DNA of 64,000 nucleotides from Candidatus Dichloromethanomonas elyunquensis (GCA_001515265.1 LNDB01000003.1:1-64000), one strand, 5' to 3'; positions 16,086 through 24,770 are shown, counted from the first letter of the stretch. Numbers and translations are program-made. Notes: generated from the letters alone by a model not told the origin.

Positions 16086-16757
16086 TCACCCCTTCTTGAT
16101 CCTTTTTTCCAACCGGTTGACAATATATAAGACCGCGAAGGCTACCGTGGTCATAATCAGCACAAGGAAATTAGCCATATCATAATTTCCAGCCTGCAAA
16201 GAGTCATAAATCGCAATCGGCATGGTAAGGGTTTTACCAGGAATACTGCCAGCAACCATCAACGTTGTGCCAAAGTCCCCCAGAGCCCTGGCAAAGGACA
16301 TGGTGATACCGGAGAAAATACCCCGCCAAGCAATCGGAATCATAATCGTCACAAATATATTGAGTTCCGTTCTTCCTAAAAGCCGGGCCGCATTTAAGTA
16401 ATCTTCATTGATTTCCGAAAGTGCGGCTCTTGATGCTTTAATCATATACGGGATGGAAACGACAGTGGCGGCAACAACCGCCCCTGTCGTCGTAAATACA
16501 ATCATGATATTGAACTGTTCTTCCAGAAACTTGCCTATCCAAGAACTGCGTCCCAATAAGACGAGCAGATAATAGCCGAGGACAGTCGGCGGCAAGACTA
16601 CAGGAAGGTTCGTCAGCGTATCGATAAAATCGGATAATCTTCCTTGACGGCGACTTAATAGATAGGCTAGTGGCAAACCGCAGACAATGCCAATTAAGGT
16701 TGCGGTAAATGCCACCCGAAATGATAAAAAGAGCGGAAAAAGGTCGATATTATCCAT
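16086..16757 (-). CDS. modB: Molybdate ABC transporter permease
   Basis: The 223-residue permease has about five membrane segments and the EAA-type loop (AARLLGRTELNIFVTIMIP) that docks to ModC. I prefer the ATG at 16757 (MDNIDLFPLFLS), which matches the usual ModB N-terminus; a frame from 16790 lies inside modA. It starts 4 bases after the modA stop. The family and the neighbours modA and modC make the assignment firm. Confidence 0.9.
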   Translation of the reverse strand: MDNIDLFPLFLSFRVAFTATLIGIVCGLPLAYLLSRRQGRLSDFIDTLTNLPVVLPPTVLGYYLLVLLGRSSWIGKFLEEQFNIMIVFTTTGAVVAATVVSIPYMIKASRAALSEINEDYLNAARLLGRTELNIFVTIMIPIAWRGIFSGITMSFARALGDFGTTLMVAGSIPGKTLTMPIAIYDSLQAGNYDMANFLVLIMTTVAFAVLYIVNRLEKRIKKG

Positions 16758-16761
16758 AATT

Positions 16762-17577
16762 TTAGACTTCACCCGGCAGGACAAACCCATATTTTTTCAT
16801 TATTTGTCTACCCTGTTCCCCGTTAACAAATTTAATAAAATCTCTGGCAGTTTGTTCATGCTTCGTCGTCTTGACAACAGCGATCGCTTGTTTTAACGGA
16901 TTATGCAGCTTGTCATCAAAGAGCAGGAAGTTGACCTCGTCCTTGTTAACCACTGACAAGGAAATAAGACCTGCTTCAACATTCCCCGTCTTTACCATCG
17001 TTAAGACGTCCTGAATATCTTTACCATAGACCATTTTGTCTTTGAGCTGATCCCATAACCCCATGGATTCCAGAGCTTCCTTGGCGGCTACGCCATAGGG
17101 AGCGTGATCCGGATTGGCGATGGCGATTTTCTTGAATTCTGGTTTTAATAAATCACTGGCTTGCTTAACTTGAAGCGGGCTGTTTACAAGTGTCGCCGCA
17201 CCTACCCGGCCAATGGCGTATAATTCTTTACTATCGGCAATGATTTTGTCCTGAGCAATTAAGTCATCGACATACTTAATGTTGGCCGAAGCATACACAT
17301 CATAAGGCGCGCCGTTAGCGATCTGTTCCCTTGCTGTTCCCGAGGATGAAAAGGTTATTTCCACTTCATTTCCTGTGGTTTGCTCGTATAAATCGCCAAT
17401 TTCTTTAAAGGCAAGGGCCAAATCGGCTGCAGCCGCGACAATGGTTTTTTCACCTGTTTTTTTTGCGGCAGCGTTATCCGCCGTATCTTTTGGCGAAGAA
17501 GCTGCTGAATTGCAACCGGTCAGCGCAGCTACTAAAACCATTAGTATTAAAACACCTGCAAAAATTTTTCTGTACAT
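16762..17577 (-). CDS. modA: Molybdate-binding lipoprotein
   Basis: ModA captures molybdate or tungstate outside the membrane. The 271-residue protein has a lipoprotein signal peptide with lipobox LTGC (C22), then a type II periplasmic binding fold with the family motifs AAADLA, TFSSSGTAREQI, GAPYDVYASA and NPDHAPYG. It is the first gene of modABC and is transcribed away from the HTH/PBP regulator at 17835. Substrate preference between molybdate and tungstate cannot be read with confidence. Confidence 0.92.
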   Translation of the reverse strand: MYRKIFAGVLILMVLVAALTGCNSAASSPKDTADNAAAKKTGEKTIVAAAADLALAFKEIGDLYEQTTGNEVEITFSSSGTAREQIANGAPYDVYASANIKYVDDLIAQDKIIADSKELYAIGRVGAATLVNSPLQVKQASDLLKPEFKKIAIANPDHAPYGVAAKEALESMGLWDQLKDKMVYGKDIQDVLTMVKTGNVEAGLISLSVVNKDEVNFLLFDDKLHNPLKQAIAVVKTTKHEQTARDFIKFVNGEQGRQIMKKYGFVLPGEV

Positions 17578-17654
17578 AATCTTTCTCCTCTTTCATTTGT
17601 AAAATGTTTGTCCGGATTCCTATGTTCATTCTCTTTTCTTTATCTCTTTTCATA

Positions 17655-17703
17655 TTAATTCGTACTTGCCTCTCGTCAAAATGTACGATATAATACGAAT
17701 TAA
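17655..17703. promoter_or_regulatory. Divergent mod/regulator promoter region with inverted repeat
   Basis: TTAATTCGTA (17655-17664) and TACGAATTAA (17694-17703) are perfect inverted repeats. Between them, on the plus strand, TTGCCT-N17-TATAAT (17666-17694) can serve the regulator gene; on the minus strand TTGACG-N16-TAATAT can serve modA. The repeats overlap both promoters and are the likely operator of the regulator at 17835. The rest of the 17578-17834 gap is AT-rich with no gene. Confidence 0.65.
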
Positions 17704-17834
17704 GACAATAATGTGTATATATGGCGTTTAATATCTATATTAGTACAATTTAACACAAAAAGTCAACGGATTTTATATTTAAATGATCATTTGGGTACTC
17801 TTTGTCATACCATCTGAAGTTTAGGAGGATATAA

Positions 17835-18776
17835 ATGGGCGAAAAAAAAGCTTTGTCAACCCAAGATGTAGCTGACATGCTTCATGTAAGCAAAAGTACA
17901 ATTTATGATCTTATTAAAAAAGGTGAAATCGTATCCTACAAGGTAGGAAGAAAAGTCCGTTTCACGGAAAGTGACGTGCAAGATTATATATCCCGTTCCA
18001 AAAAAGGCCAATTCAGTCCGAGTTTGCCATCCGGAACTTTGGGCGACTTCAGCTTGTTAGGCATTGAAAAGAAGCAGGATGGATTTATTATCTGCGGCCA
18101 GGATCTGATTCTCGATATTCTTTCCAATTACATGAGACTGCACAACGTTCACGCGCTAAGGGCCTATATCGGCAGTTATGACAGTTTGGTTTCCTTATAC
18201 AGAAATAAAATTAACGTTGCTTCCACACATTTATGGGATAGTGATACGGATCAGTATAACGTCCCCTATGTCCGAAGACTGCTTCCCGGCATTCCTACTG
18301 TGATTGTTCACCTTACCTGCCGTATGCAGGGGTTGTATGTGGCCAAAGGAAATCCCAAAGGCATTACGACCTGGGCTGATTTTGGACGGGATGACATAAC
18401 AATGATCAACAGGGAACATGGGGCTGGCTCCAGGGTTCTCCTCGATGAGAATTTAAAGCTCCTCGGGATATTCGGAAGCTCAATTAGAGGATATAAAAAA
18501 GAAAACCAGTCTCATTTGGCAGTTGCCAGCGCTGTAAGCAGCGGCGAAGCAGATGTAGCCGTGGGCAACGAAAAGATTGCCAGACAGGTCGACAATATCG
18601 AATTTATTCCTCTGAAGAAAGAACGCTATGATTTGGTTGTAAAAAAAGAGGATTTTCAATCACCTGAAGTTCAAACTATGTTGAATATCATCCGTTCTGC
18701 CGCTTTTAAAAATGAATTTTCCAATATTGGCGGTTATGATACAAACGACATGGGAAAGATCGTTGCAGAAATATAA
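17835..18776 (+). CDS. HTH-PBP fusion regulator, probable molybdate/tungstate-responsive
   Basis: The 313-residue protein joins an excisionase-type helix-turn-helix (about residues 7-52, LSTQDVADMLHVSKSTIYDL...ESDVQDYI) to a periplasmic-binding-protein-like domain (about 80-305) with no signal peptide, so the ligand domain is cytosolic. Proteins of this layout often sit beside modABC or tupABC and act as one-component oxyanion sensors. AGGAGG precedes the ATG. It is divergent from modA across a shared operator. The ligand is inferred from context; ModE itself is not present in the window. Confidence 0.85.
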   Translation: MGEKKALSTQDVADMLHVSKSTIYDLIKKGEIVSYKVGRKVRFTESDVQDYISRSKKGQFSPSLPSGTLGDFSLLGIEKKQDGFIICGQDLILDILSNYMRLHNVHALRAYIGSYDSLVSLYRNKINVASTHLWDSDTDQYNVPYVRRLLPGIPTVIVHLTCRMQGLYVAKGNPKGITTWADFGRDDITMINREHGAGSRVLLDENLKLLGIFGSSIRGYKKENQSHLAVASAVSSGEADVAVGNEKIARQVDNIEFIPLKKERYDLVVKKEDFQSPEVQTMLNIIRSAAFKNEFSNIGGYDTNDMGKIVAEI

Positions 18777-18817
18777 TTTAGGTATATTAATACTTATTAT
18801 AATTGGTTTATAAAAAA

Positions 18818-18849
18818 AGCCGACCTGGTAGAAAACACCTAGGTCGGCT
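18818..18849 (+). terminator. Terminator after the HTH-PBP regulator
   Basis: AGCCGACCTGGT pairs with ACCTAGGTCGGCT with one bulge around a short loop; the plus strand then reads AGTCGTTTTAT. An A-run precedes it, so it also works as a terminator for the minus-strand gene ending at 18861. Confidence 0.8.
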
Positions 18850-18860
18850 AGTCGTTTTAT

Positions 18861-19043
18861 CTATTCAATTTCACACTCAAATTCAGACCCATCCAGCATG
18901 CAGACTATTAATTTTACATCATCATGAACGGCTATTTTCTTAATCATTTTAAAGTATAAATCCAAATCAAATTTCTCAATGGAACTTGCTGTTTGGAATA
19001 AGCTAATAAAGCGCTTTATTGTTACTCTTGTTTCATTTGCCAT
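18861..19043 (-). CDS. Small protein resembling the C-terminal tail of a serine recombinase
   Basis: The 60-residue protein starts MANETRVTIKRF and continues with a segment like the end of large serine recombinases of Firmicute elements (FI.LF....EKFDLDLYFKMIKKIAVHDD...LDGSEFECEIE). No catalytic domain is present. It has a good GAGGAAGT site and its own leader stem-loop, so it looks translated rather than a random leftover, or it is a fragment captured behind a shared leader. The first residues and the leader match those of the truncated gene at 3333-3752. Confidence 0.5.
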   Translation of the reverse strand: MANETRVTIKRFISLFQTASSIEKFDLDLYFKMIKKIAVHDDVKLIVCMLDGSEFECEIE

Positions 19044-19096
19044 TTTGACTTCCTCTATTCTTTTCTCTTTGAGTCCCTAAAAAGAGCATATAAAAA

Positions 19097-19128
19097 GCGG
19101 GGGTATCTTCGTTAGAAAATACTCCCGC
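19097..19128 (-). promoter_or_regulatory. Leader stem-loop with U-run, twin of the one at 3.8 kb
   Basis: GCGGGGGTAT (19097-19106) pairs with ATACTCCCGC (19119-19128); on the minus strand it is followed by TTTTTATATG and then by a leader ending AAGAATAGAGGAAGTCAAA just before the ATG at 19043. Attenuation of the small gene is a plausible role. Confidence 0.6.
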
Positions 19129-19200
19129 AGATCTCAGGAATCAGTTATATTGAATTAAACAAATTGGAATTTAACTGTAGTAATTATCTTCAAATTCGCT

Positions 19201-20106
19201 TTAGTGAATGATCTGTATGTCACTTGGCATACCTTCAAACGCAGAAGCAAGAACCGCATTTCTCATTGTGGGATACTTCTCAGCTTCGTTAATTAGATCC
19301 TCAGGAGTTATTCTTCCATCGACCAAGGCTGCTATAAGATCGACATAATAACATACTTCTTCATATCCTTCAGGATCAATGGCTTTTGCATGAACGAAAT
19401 CCTTTTCAATAGACAACGGCGGCAATCCTTTTAGTTGACGATCCATAAACAACCTATCGGCCACTTTGTAAAAATCGCCGCTGAGATCGAAATAAACCAT
19501 TGGAACTTCATATCTGCTTTCTATAAGATCATTAAGAATATATGCAATACCATTGTTACTAACCTTAACCTGTAGGCCAGCATCCATCCCAACAATACCT
19601 GTACTACCTTTCATTTGAGCGCGTAATCCATTCCCCGTTAGCCAAATAATATCTCGCTGAGGATCAGATGGACTGTAATTCTGGGGATACTTTCTTTTTG
19701 TACTTTCAAGTCCAGTTCCCAATGCTTCACACTTTTGTGCGGTATCTAATCTTATTTGTTTCCTGCTCGCGATACGAAGCCATTTAAAATTGATTTCCTC
19801 GTTATCCCGACACCTTCGAACGATTACGGCTTCAGCAATTTTCCCCATCATACGCATTACAGTTCGCTTCGTGTCGATTTCCAGTATTACACTCAATGCA
19901 AGCTTATTATTTTCATAGCGAACAAAACCTGCATCTTCAATCAAAATTCTAAACAGTTCCTGACCATAATATTCTTTTAATATTAACAGATCTCTTTTGC
20001 CATGAAGAAAATCAAAGAGTGGTTGCGAACTTAAAAGTCGCGCTTCTCCATCATAACACATGACTATCAGTTCTAAATTGTTTCTTCCATATATCAACTC
20101 CGGCAT
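19201..20106 (-). CDS. Unknown protein, candidate PD-(D/E)XK nuclease fold
   Basis: I do not recognise this 301-residue protein as a named family. It has the pieces of a Mrr/restriction-type fold: a helix with GKIAEAVIVRR (E92), then GIVGMDAGLQVKVS with D175 and Q179-x-K181, matching the E...D...QxK pattern seen in some PD-(D/E)XK enzymes. It is soluble, with no signal peptide. The start follows GGGAG. It stands alone between the recombinase-tail gene and rlmD, and no methyltransferase is adjacent. The nuclease call is inference from the motif only. Confidence 0.6.
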   Translation of the reverse strand: MPELIYGRNNLELIVMCYDGEARLLSSQPLFDFLHGKRDLLILKEYYGQELFRILIEDAGFVRYENNKLALSVILEIDTKRTVMRMMGKIAEAVIVRRCRDNEEINFKWLRIASRKQIRLDTAQKCEALGTGLESTKRKYPQNYSPSDPQRDIIWLTGNGLRAQMKGSTGIVGMDAGLQVKVSNNGIAYILNDLIESRYEVPMVYFDLSGDFYKVADRLFMDRQLKGLPPLSIEKDFVHAKAIDPEGYEEVCYYVDLIAALVDGRITPEDLINEAEKYPTMRNAVLASAFEGMPSDIQIIH

Positions 20107-20255
20107 AATTAGTTAACTCCCTTGCCTTTATCATAAATTCCTGTTTTCTTTAAGCATATACTCCGAAATTACGAATGTCATCTATGAAATGCCCGAAAAA
20201 ACAGGGTCAAAAATCGCTGTTTTTTGCCTCAAAATTTGCTCATTTTATGCTCCAA

Positions 20256-20275
20256 AACCACTACATATAGTGGTT
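20256..20275 (-). terminator. Terminator after rlmD
   Basis: AACCACTA (20256-20263) and TAGTGGTT (20268-20275) pair perfectly around CATA; the minus strand continues with TTTTGG. A second weaker inverted repeat (AAAAAACAG...CTGTTTTTT, near 20195-20225) lies further on. The rest of 20107-20255 shows no gene. Confidence 0.65.
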
Positions 20276-20286
20276 GATCTGCCTCA

Positions 20287-21639
20287 TTAGCCCTTAGAAC
20301 CACTATACGTCATCATTATTATACTCTCAACATGCCTCGTCCACGGAAACATGTCTACCGGCTGGACCTTCTTAAGGATGTAACTTTCTTCCGTTCCTTT
20401 ATCATTCGCGAGCAGAATTTTCAAATCCCTGGCTAGGGTAGCCGGATCGCATGAGACGTAAATGATCTTTGGGGGTTTTATTTCCAGGATCCTTTTTATC
20501 ACCGATGGTTCCATTCCTGCTCGGGGCGGGTCGGTAACTGCAAGGTCCGGTATCTGGGACAAACCTTTAACTTTTTCCTCTACCTTCCCTTGAATCAATG
20601 TAACGTTGCTGATCTTGTTGTCCCTGACATTCAGAGCGGCATCCTCCACGGCAGCGGGGTTCTCTTCTATACCGGTCACATGCTTCGCCCTCTTCGCCAG
20701 CATAAGAGAAATTGTCCCAATCCCGCAATAGAGGTCCCAGACCTCTTCCTTTCCGGTCAGTCCCGCCCAATCCAGGACAATTCCGTATATTTTTTTCGTC
20801 TGAACGGAATTTACTTGAAGGAATGCGCGCGGAGAAACCCTGAACCGTAAATCATCCATATGTTCATTCAGATACTGGGGGCCGCTTCCTGCAAAATCCT
20901 GGCTGTTCGTAGGAATTGCAATGGAGCATATGTGGGGAGAAAAAGTTCCTTCTTCTTTCAGTTCCCTGATCAAACTTTCTATTTCCACTTCATCTTTGGT
21001 GTTTCCTTCTAAAAGGAGCAGCCCTTTTCCTCTATTACTTTCGCGCAAGGCCGCTGTTTTGATACCCGGATAGTCTTTGCCCAATATATCCCGCAATTTA
21101 CGGATTCTTTGGTTGATATTTTTACTAAGGAGCAGACAGTCATCAAACTGGATTACTTCTTTGGTCTTCTCTTTGTAATAACCCAAACGTCCTTCCTGAT
21201 CGCGGTGCAATACGGCTTTATTCCTGTAACGCCAGGGATCGTCCATTCCTATAACCGGTTCAACCGCGACATCCTGAATCCCTCCAATCCGGACCAAGGC
21301 ATCTTTGACCCACAACCGTTTCCATTCAAGTGAATAAGCATAATTGATGTGCTGAAGGTCGCACCCTCCGCAGGAAGAATAAACGGAACACGGGGGGGCC
21401 TGCCTTTGCGGGGAAGGGTTTATGATCTTCGCCACATCTGCTCTTTGGTAGGATTTTTTCTCTTCAGTAATACGGACCGTGCCTTTTTCCCCGGGAAGCA
21501 TCCCCGGGACAAAGACAGCCTTTCCGTTAAGGTAGCCTACCCCGGCTCCATCGGATGCCAAGCGAACAATTTCAATCGACTGCTCCGGATGAAGGCATTC
21601 TTCCAGATTCACATCGTCATTTTCATTTTTGGGTTCCAT
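20287..21639 (-). CDS. rlmD: 23S rRNA (uracil-C5) methyltransferase, RlmD/RumA family
   Basis: This enzyme methylates a uracil of 23S rRNA using SAM. The 450-residue protein has an N-terminal TRAM domain (about 18-75), a 4Fe-4S site starting CSVYSSCGGC (C84, C90, C93), a Rossmann methyltransferase domain (DLYCGIGTISL) and the catalytic end SCDPATLARD. The start follows AAAGGATAG. In Firmicutes several paralogues exist (RlmCD type), so the exact uracil modified is not certain. It follows the CPBP protease gene by 4 bases. Confidence 0.9.
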   Translation of the reverse strand: MEPKNENDDVNLEECLHPEQSIEIVRLASDGAGVGYLNGKAVFVPGMLPGEKGTVRITEEKKSYQRADVAKIINPSPQRQAPPCSVYSSCGGCDLQHINYAYSLEWKRLWVKDALVRIGGIQDVAVEPVIGMDDPWRYRNKAVLHRDQEGRLGYYKEKTKEVIQFDDCLLLSKNINQRIRKLRDILGKDYPGIKTAALRESNRGKGLLLLEGNTKDEVEIESLIRELKEEGTFSPHICSIAIPTNSQDFAGSGPQYLNEHMDDLRFRVSPRAFLQVNSVQTKKIYGIVLDWAGLTGKEEVWDLYCGIGTISLMLAKRAKHVTGIEENPAAVEDAALNVRDNKISNVTLIQGKVEEKVKGLSQIPDLAVTDPPRAGMEPSVIKRILEIKPPKIIYVSCDPATLARDLKILLANDKGTEESYILKKVQPVDMFPWTRHVESIIMMTYSGSKG

Positions 21640-21643
21640 AGGT

Positions 21644-22363
21644 CTATCCTTTCTGCCACCACATCAAAACAGTCATGAGTATATTCCAAATCCCATGGGC
21701 AATGATGGAAGGCCATAGGCTTCGCGTTTTCTCATACAGCCAGGTCAGTACCAGCCCCCCCAGAAAGAGGGGCAGAAAGCGGATCAGATCAAAATGCAAT
21801 GTTCCAAAAAACAAAGCAGTGAGCAAGATGCCAAGTCCTTTGCCGTAAGCTTTGCGCAGAGGAGGATAAATGAGTCCCCTGAAAATCAGTTCCTCCTGGA
21901 GGGGAACAATAACTCCGCCTAAAAATAACAGCAAAGCAAATTGCCAATGTGAGTCCGATCCTGAAACTGCCAGCGCAAAGCTTTGAGGATCGGGAACCCC
22001 AAGATATTCTACGATAAGATTGCCTAATACCCCAACGGAAATAAAAAGAAAAATTCCCCCCACTATTCCAAAGAGAAGGTTCCGCAATCCAAAGTTAATG
22101 ACCCCCAGATCAGATATTGGCCTGTGAAGAATTCGGAAAAATAAAACGAGCGCAATGAAAAAGAGAAATCCTTCCCCAAAACCGACCAGAAGATAATTTA
22201 TAAATCCTTTAAGACTTCCCAGCCCTTCCGGAAGTTTCAGCCAGCCTAGAAAAAATTCAATAAGATAGACGACAAGAATCAAGTAAAGGGCCTGCGAAAA
22301 GTTCCATTTAGGATGATGTAAAGCTGTTGTATTCTTATTATTCAGCGGGGTTGTTTCTTCCAT
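21644..22363 (-). CDS. CPBP family intramembrane protease
   Basis: The 239-residue membrane protein has about seven to eight segments and the CPBP (Abi/CAAX) motifs: EELIFRG (E157, E158, R162), FGTLHFD (H190) and HGIWN (H223). Members cleave or bind prenylated or membrane peptides; here the substrate is unknown. I place the start at ATG 22363 (MEETTPLNN); a longer frame reaches 22432. A perfect palindrome lies about 35 bases upstream. It is followed by rlmD with a 4-base gap. Confidence 0.85.
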   Translation of the reverse strand: MEETTPLNNKNTTALHHPKWNFSQALYLILVVYLIEFFLGWLKLPEGLGSLKGFINYLLVGFGEGFLFFIALVLFFRILHRPISDLGVINFGLRNLLFGIVGGIFLFISVGVLGNLIVEYLGVPDPQSFALAVSGSDSHWQFALLLFLGGVIVPLQEELIFRGLIYPPLRKAYGKGLGILLTALFFGTLHFDLIRFLPLFLGGLVLTWLYEKTRSLWPSIIAHGIWNILMTVLMWWQKG

Positions 22364-22396
22364 CTCTATTTTTATCTCCGTTTTCTCCCATGTTAT

Positions 22397-22425
22397 CCAA
22401 TAGCCTTTATTGTAAAGGCTATTGG
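22397..22425. promoter_or_regulatory. Perfect 13-base inverted repeat upstream of the CPBP gene
   Basis: CCAATAGCCTTTA (22397-22409) and TAAAGGCTATTGG (22413-22425) are perfect arms around TTG. It is 34 bases before the start. No T-run follows in the direction of the gene, so an operator or a 5' mRNA stabilising hairpin is more likely than a terminator. Confidence 0.55.
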
Positions 22426-22551
22426 TATACACATATTAGTATAGCAAAATACTTGAGAATTCGTAAGTTTCCCGGTTTTATTCACTGGTGCCCAAGAATG
22501 GGGACATAAAAATACCCTGCAGCTATATACAGGGTATTTTTAAATAGTGAT

Positions 22552-23553
22552 TTACATCATAGCTTCAATGATTGCCTCGGCCATCTCCCTGGTTCCGGCT
22601 GAGCCTCCCAAATCCGGGGTTATTTTATCTTTTTGGGTTAAGACAATTTCTATCGCAGCCATAATTTTTTTGGCCTCTGTCTCAAAATTAAGATATTTCA
22701 GCATCTCAACCCCGGATAGAAGCATTGCCAGGGGATTGGCTTTATTCTGGCCGGCGATATCCGGTGCACTGCCGTGAATTGCTTCGAACAGAGCTCCTTC
22801 TTCTCCAATGTTGGCACCCGGAGCGACACCCAGCCCGCCGACAAGCCCGGCCCCCAGATCGGAAAGAATATCTCCATATAAGTTGGGAAGGACAATGACA
22901 TCAAATCTTTCAGGAAATTGAACCAGATTCATACAAAGCGCATCAACAATCCGGTCCTCAAACTGTATATCCGGGTATTCTTGAGCCACTTTTCTGGCGC
23001 ATTCCAGGAACAAGCCGTCACTAAACTTAAGTATGTTTGCTTTGTGTCCAGCCGTGACTTTTTTTCGTCCTTCCTTACGGGCTAATTCGAATGCATACCG
23101 GCAAATGCGTTCGGAAGCCTGCCGGGTAATAATTTTAACCGATTCAGCCGCATCTTTTCCCACCATATGTTCAACCCCGGCATATAAATCTTCGGTGTTC
23201 TCCCGTACAATCACCATATCGATTCCGGAATACCTGGACGCGATCTGTTCCATATTCTTTAAGTGACGGATATTGGCATACAGTTCCAAAGCCTTTCTGA
23301 GTCCCACATTGACACTCCGGAAACCTTTTCCGACGGGTGTGGTAATCGGTCCTTTCAAACCGACTTTATTGCGGCGAAGAGATTCAATAACTTGTTCAGG
23401 AAGCGGATCTCCATATTTTTCAATGGCAATTAACCCAGCGTCAAATACTTCCCAGTCTATATCTGCTCCGCTGGCATTAATGACAGAGACCACCGCAGAA
23501 CTGATTTCGGGACCGATTCCGTCTCCTGGGATCAGCGTTACCTTTTTTGTCAT
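22552..23553 (-). CDS. icd: Isocitrate/isopropylmalate family dehydrogenase, NAD-type IDH
   Basis: The enzyme decarboxylates isocitrate to 2-oxoglutarate with NAD. The 333-residue protein has GDGIGPEI, the substrate loop [19 protein letters not shown] and the metal region NLYGDILSD, matching NAD-dependent IDH rather than LeuB. I place the start at ATG 23553 ([10 protein letters not shown]), since AAAGG is correctly spaced; an ATG nine bases upstream is too close to it. It follows the NifV-like gene, so the two may form one short route from acetyl-CoA to 2-oxoglutarate; homoisocitrate dehydrogenase is the alternative reading. Confidence 0.85.
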   Translation of the reverse strand: MTKKVTLIPGDGIGPEISSAVVSVINASGADIDWEVFDAGLIAIEKYGDPLPEQVIESLRRNKVGLKGPITTPVGKGFRSVNVGLRKALELYANIRHLKNMEQIASRYSGIDMVIVRENTEDLYAGVEHMVGKDAAESVKIITRQASERICRYAFELARKEGRKKVTAGHKANILKFSDGLFLECARKVAQEYPDIQFEDRIVDALCMNLVQFPERFDVIVLPNLYGDILSDLGAGLVGGLGVAPGANIGEEGALFEAIHGSAPDIAGQNKANPLAMLLSGVEMLKYLNFETEAKKIMAAIEIVLTQKDKITPDLGGSAGTREMAEAIIEAMM

Positions 23554-23621
23554 GTCCGACATCCTTTCGTAATAAGGATTTGTGCAAAAGGACTAATTTT
23601 GCAACAACTCTTTCTTATCCT

Positions 23622-24770
23622 TTATTTATCGCTTTGCTCCCCAAAAAGGTCTTCGTAAATATAGATTAACTCTTTATCAAAGAGGGACCGTTTCATATCC
23701 ACAGACAAGGCGCGGACTTGCTTTAAGATCATGTCCGCCTGCTCATTGGTCAGTTCTTTTCCATATTCTCTGAATTTGGATTTGATCGATGCCGTACCCG
23801 AATGCTTGCCAATAACGATCTGACGCAGCAGTCCCACCTCTTCAGGACGGAAGACTTCGTAGGTTATCGGGTTTTTCAAGGCGCCATCGGCATGGATTCC
23901 GGACTCATGGGCAAACATGTTGCTGCCGACGATGGCTTTCCAGGGAGGCAGCATCCTGCCGGACGCCCTGGAAACATATTCCGACACTTCCACAAAACGC
24001 TCGGTCTTAAACCCGAGATTAATGTTTCCGATATGCTTTAAGGCCATAACCACTTCTTCCAAGGCTGCGTTCCCGGCTCTCTCCCCAAGCCCGTTGACCG
24101 TGACTCCTATAAACCTGGCACCGGCTTTCACCCCGGCCAAGGCATTGGCCGTAGCCATTCCAAAATCGTTGTGGGTATGCATCTCAACCTCGACCCCGGC
24201 CCGTTCAATTACAGTTTGGACTCTTTCATAGGTCGTAAAGGGATCTAAAATCCCAATCGTATCACAGTAACGGATACGGTCAGCACCTGCTTTTTTTGCC
24301 TCCGTAGCGAACTCTACTAAATAATTCATATCTGACCGGGAAGCGTCTTCCGCATTCACCGAGATATAATCCACCCGTTCGCGGGCAAATTCCGTTGCTT
24401 TTACCATCATATCCAGGACAGCGCCACGGGTGGTATTTAGTTTATTTTTTATGTGAATGTCCGATGTGGAAATGGAGATGGCAACCGCATCGCAGCCGCA
24501 AGCCAAAGATGCTTCAATATCTTTGATCACCGGCCGGTTCCAGCCCATGATGCTTGCCTTTAAGCCAAGTTTGCAAATCGATTCGACCGCTTCCTGTTCT
24601 TTTCCGCCCATGACAGGTATCCCTGCTTCGATTTGGTGTACGCCGATATCGTCCAGCATACGGGCAATCCGAATCTTTTCCTGGTTGGAAAAAACAACAC
24701 CGGCGGTTTGTTCACCGTCCCGCAGTGTCGTATCCACAATCACAAGACCTTCTGACCAAGTATTAGCCAT
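23622..24770 (-). CDS. nifV: NifV-type homocitrate synthase family protein
   Basis: The 382-residue protein is a DRE-TIM synthase: DTTLRDGEQTAGVVFS at the N-terminus, HTHNDFGMA (metal-binding HxH) near residue 200, NGLGERAGNAALEE, and HESGIHADG. It condenses acetyl-CoA with a 2-oxo acid. NifV makes homocitrate for nitrogenase, but no nif gene is here, and the NAD-IDH gene follows by 68 bases. A Re-citrate synthase or other citramalate-like role is therefore possible. The start follows GGGGTGAG. Confidence 0.85.
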   Translation of the reverse strand: MANTWSEGLVIVDTTLRDGEQTAGVVFSNQEKIRIARMLDDIGVHQIEAGIPVMGGKEQEAVESICKLGLKASIMGWNRPVIKDIEASLACGCDAVAISISTSDIHIKNKLNTTRGAVLDMMVKATEFARERVDYISVNAEDASRSDMNYLVEFATEAKKAGADRIRYCDTIGILDPFTTYERVQTVIERAGVEVEMHTHNDFGMATANALAGVKAGARFIGVTVNGLGERAGNAALEEVVMALKHIGNINLGFKTERFVEVSEYVSRASGRMLPPWKAIVGSNMFAHESGIHADGALKNPITYEVFRPEEVGLLRQIVIGKHSGTASIKSKFREYGKELTNEQADMILKQVRALSVDMKRSLFDKELIYIYEDLFGEQSDK

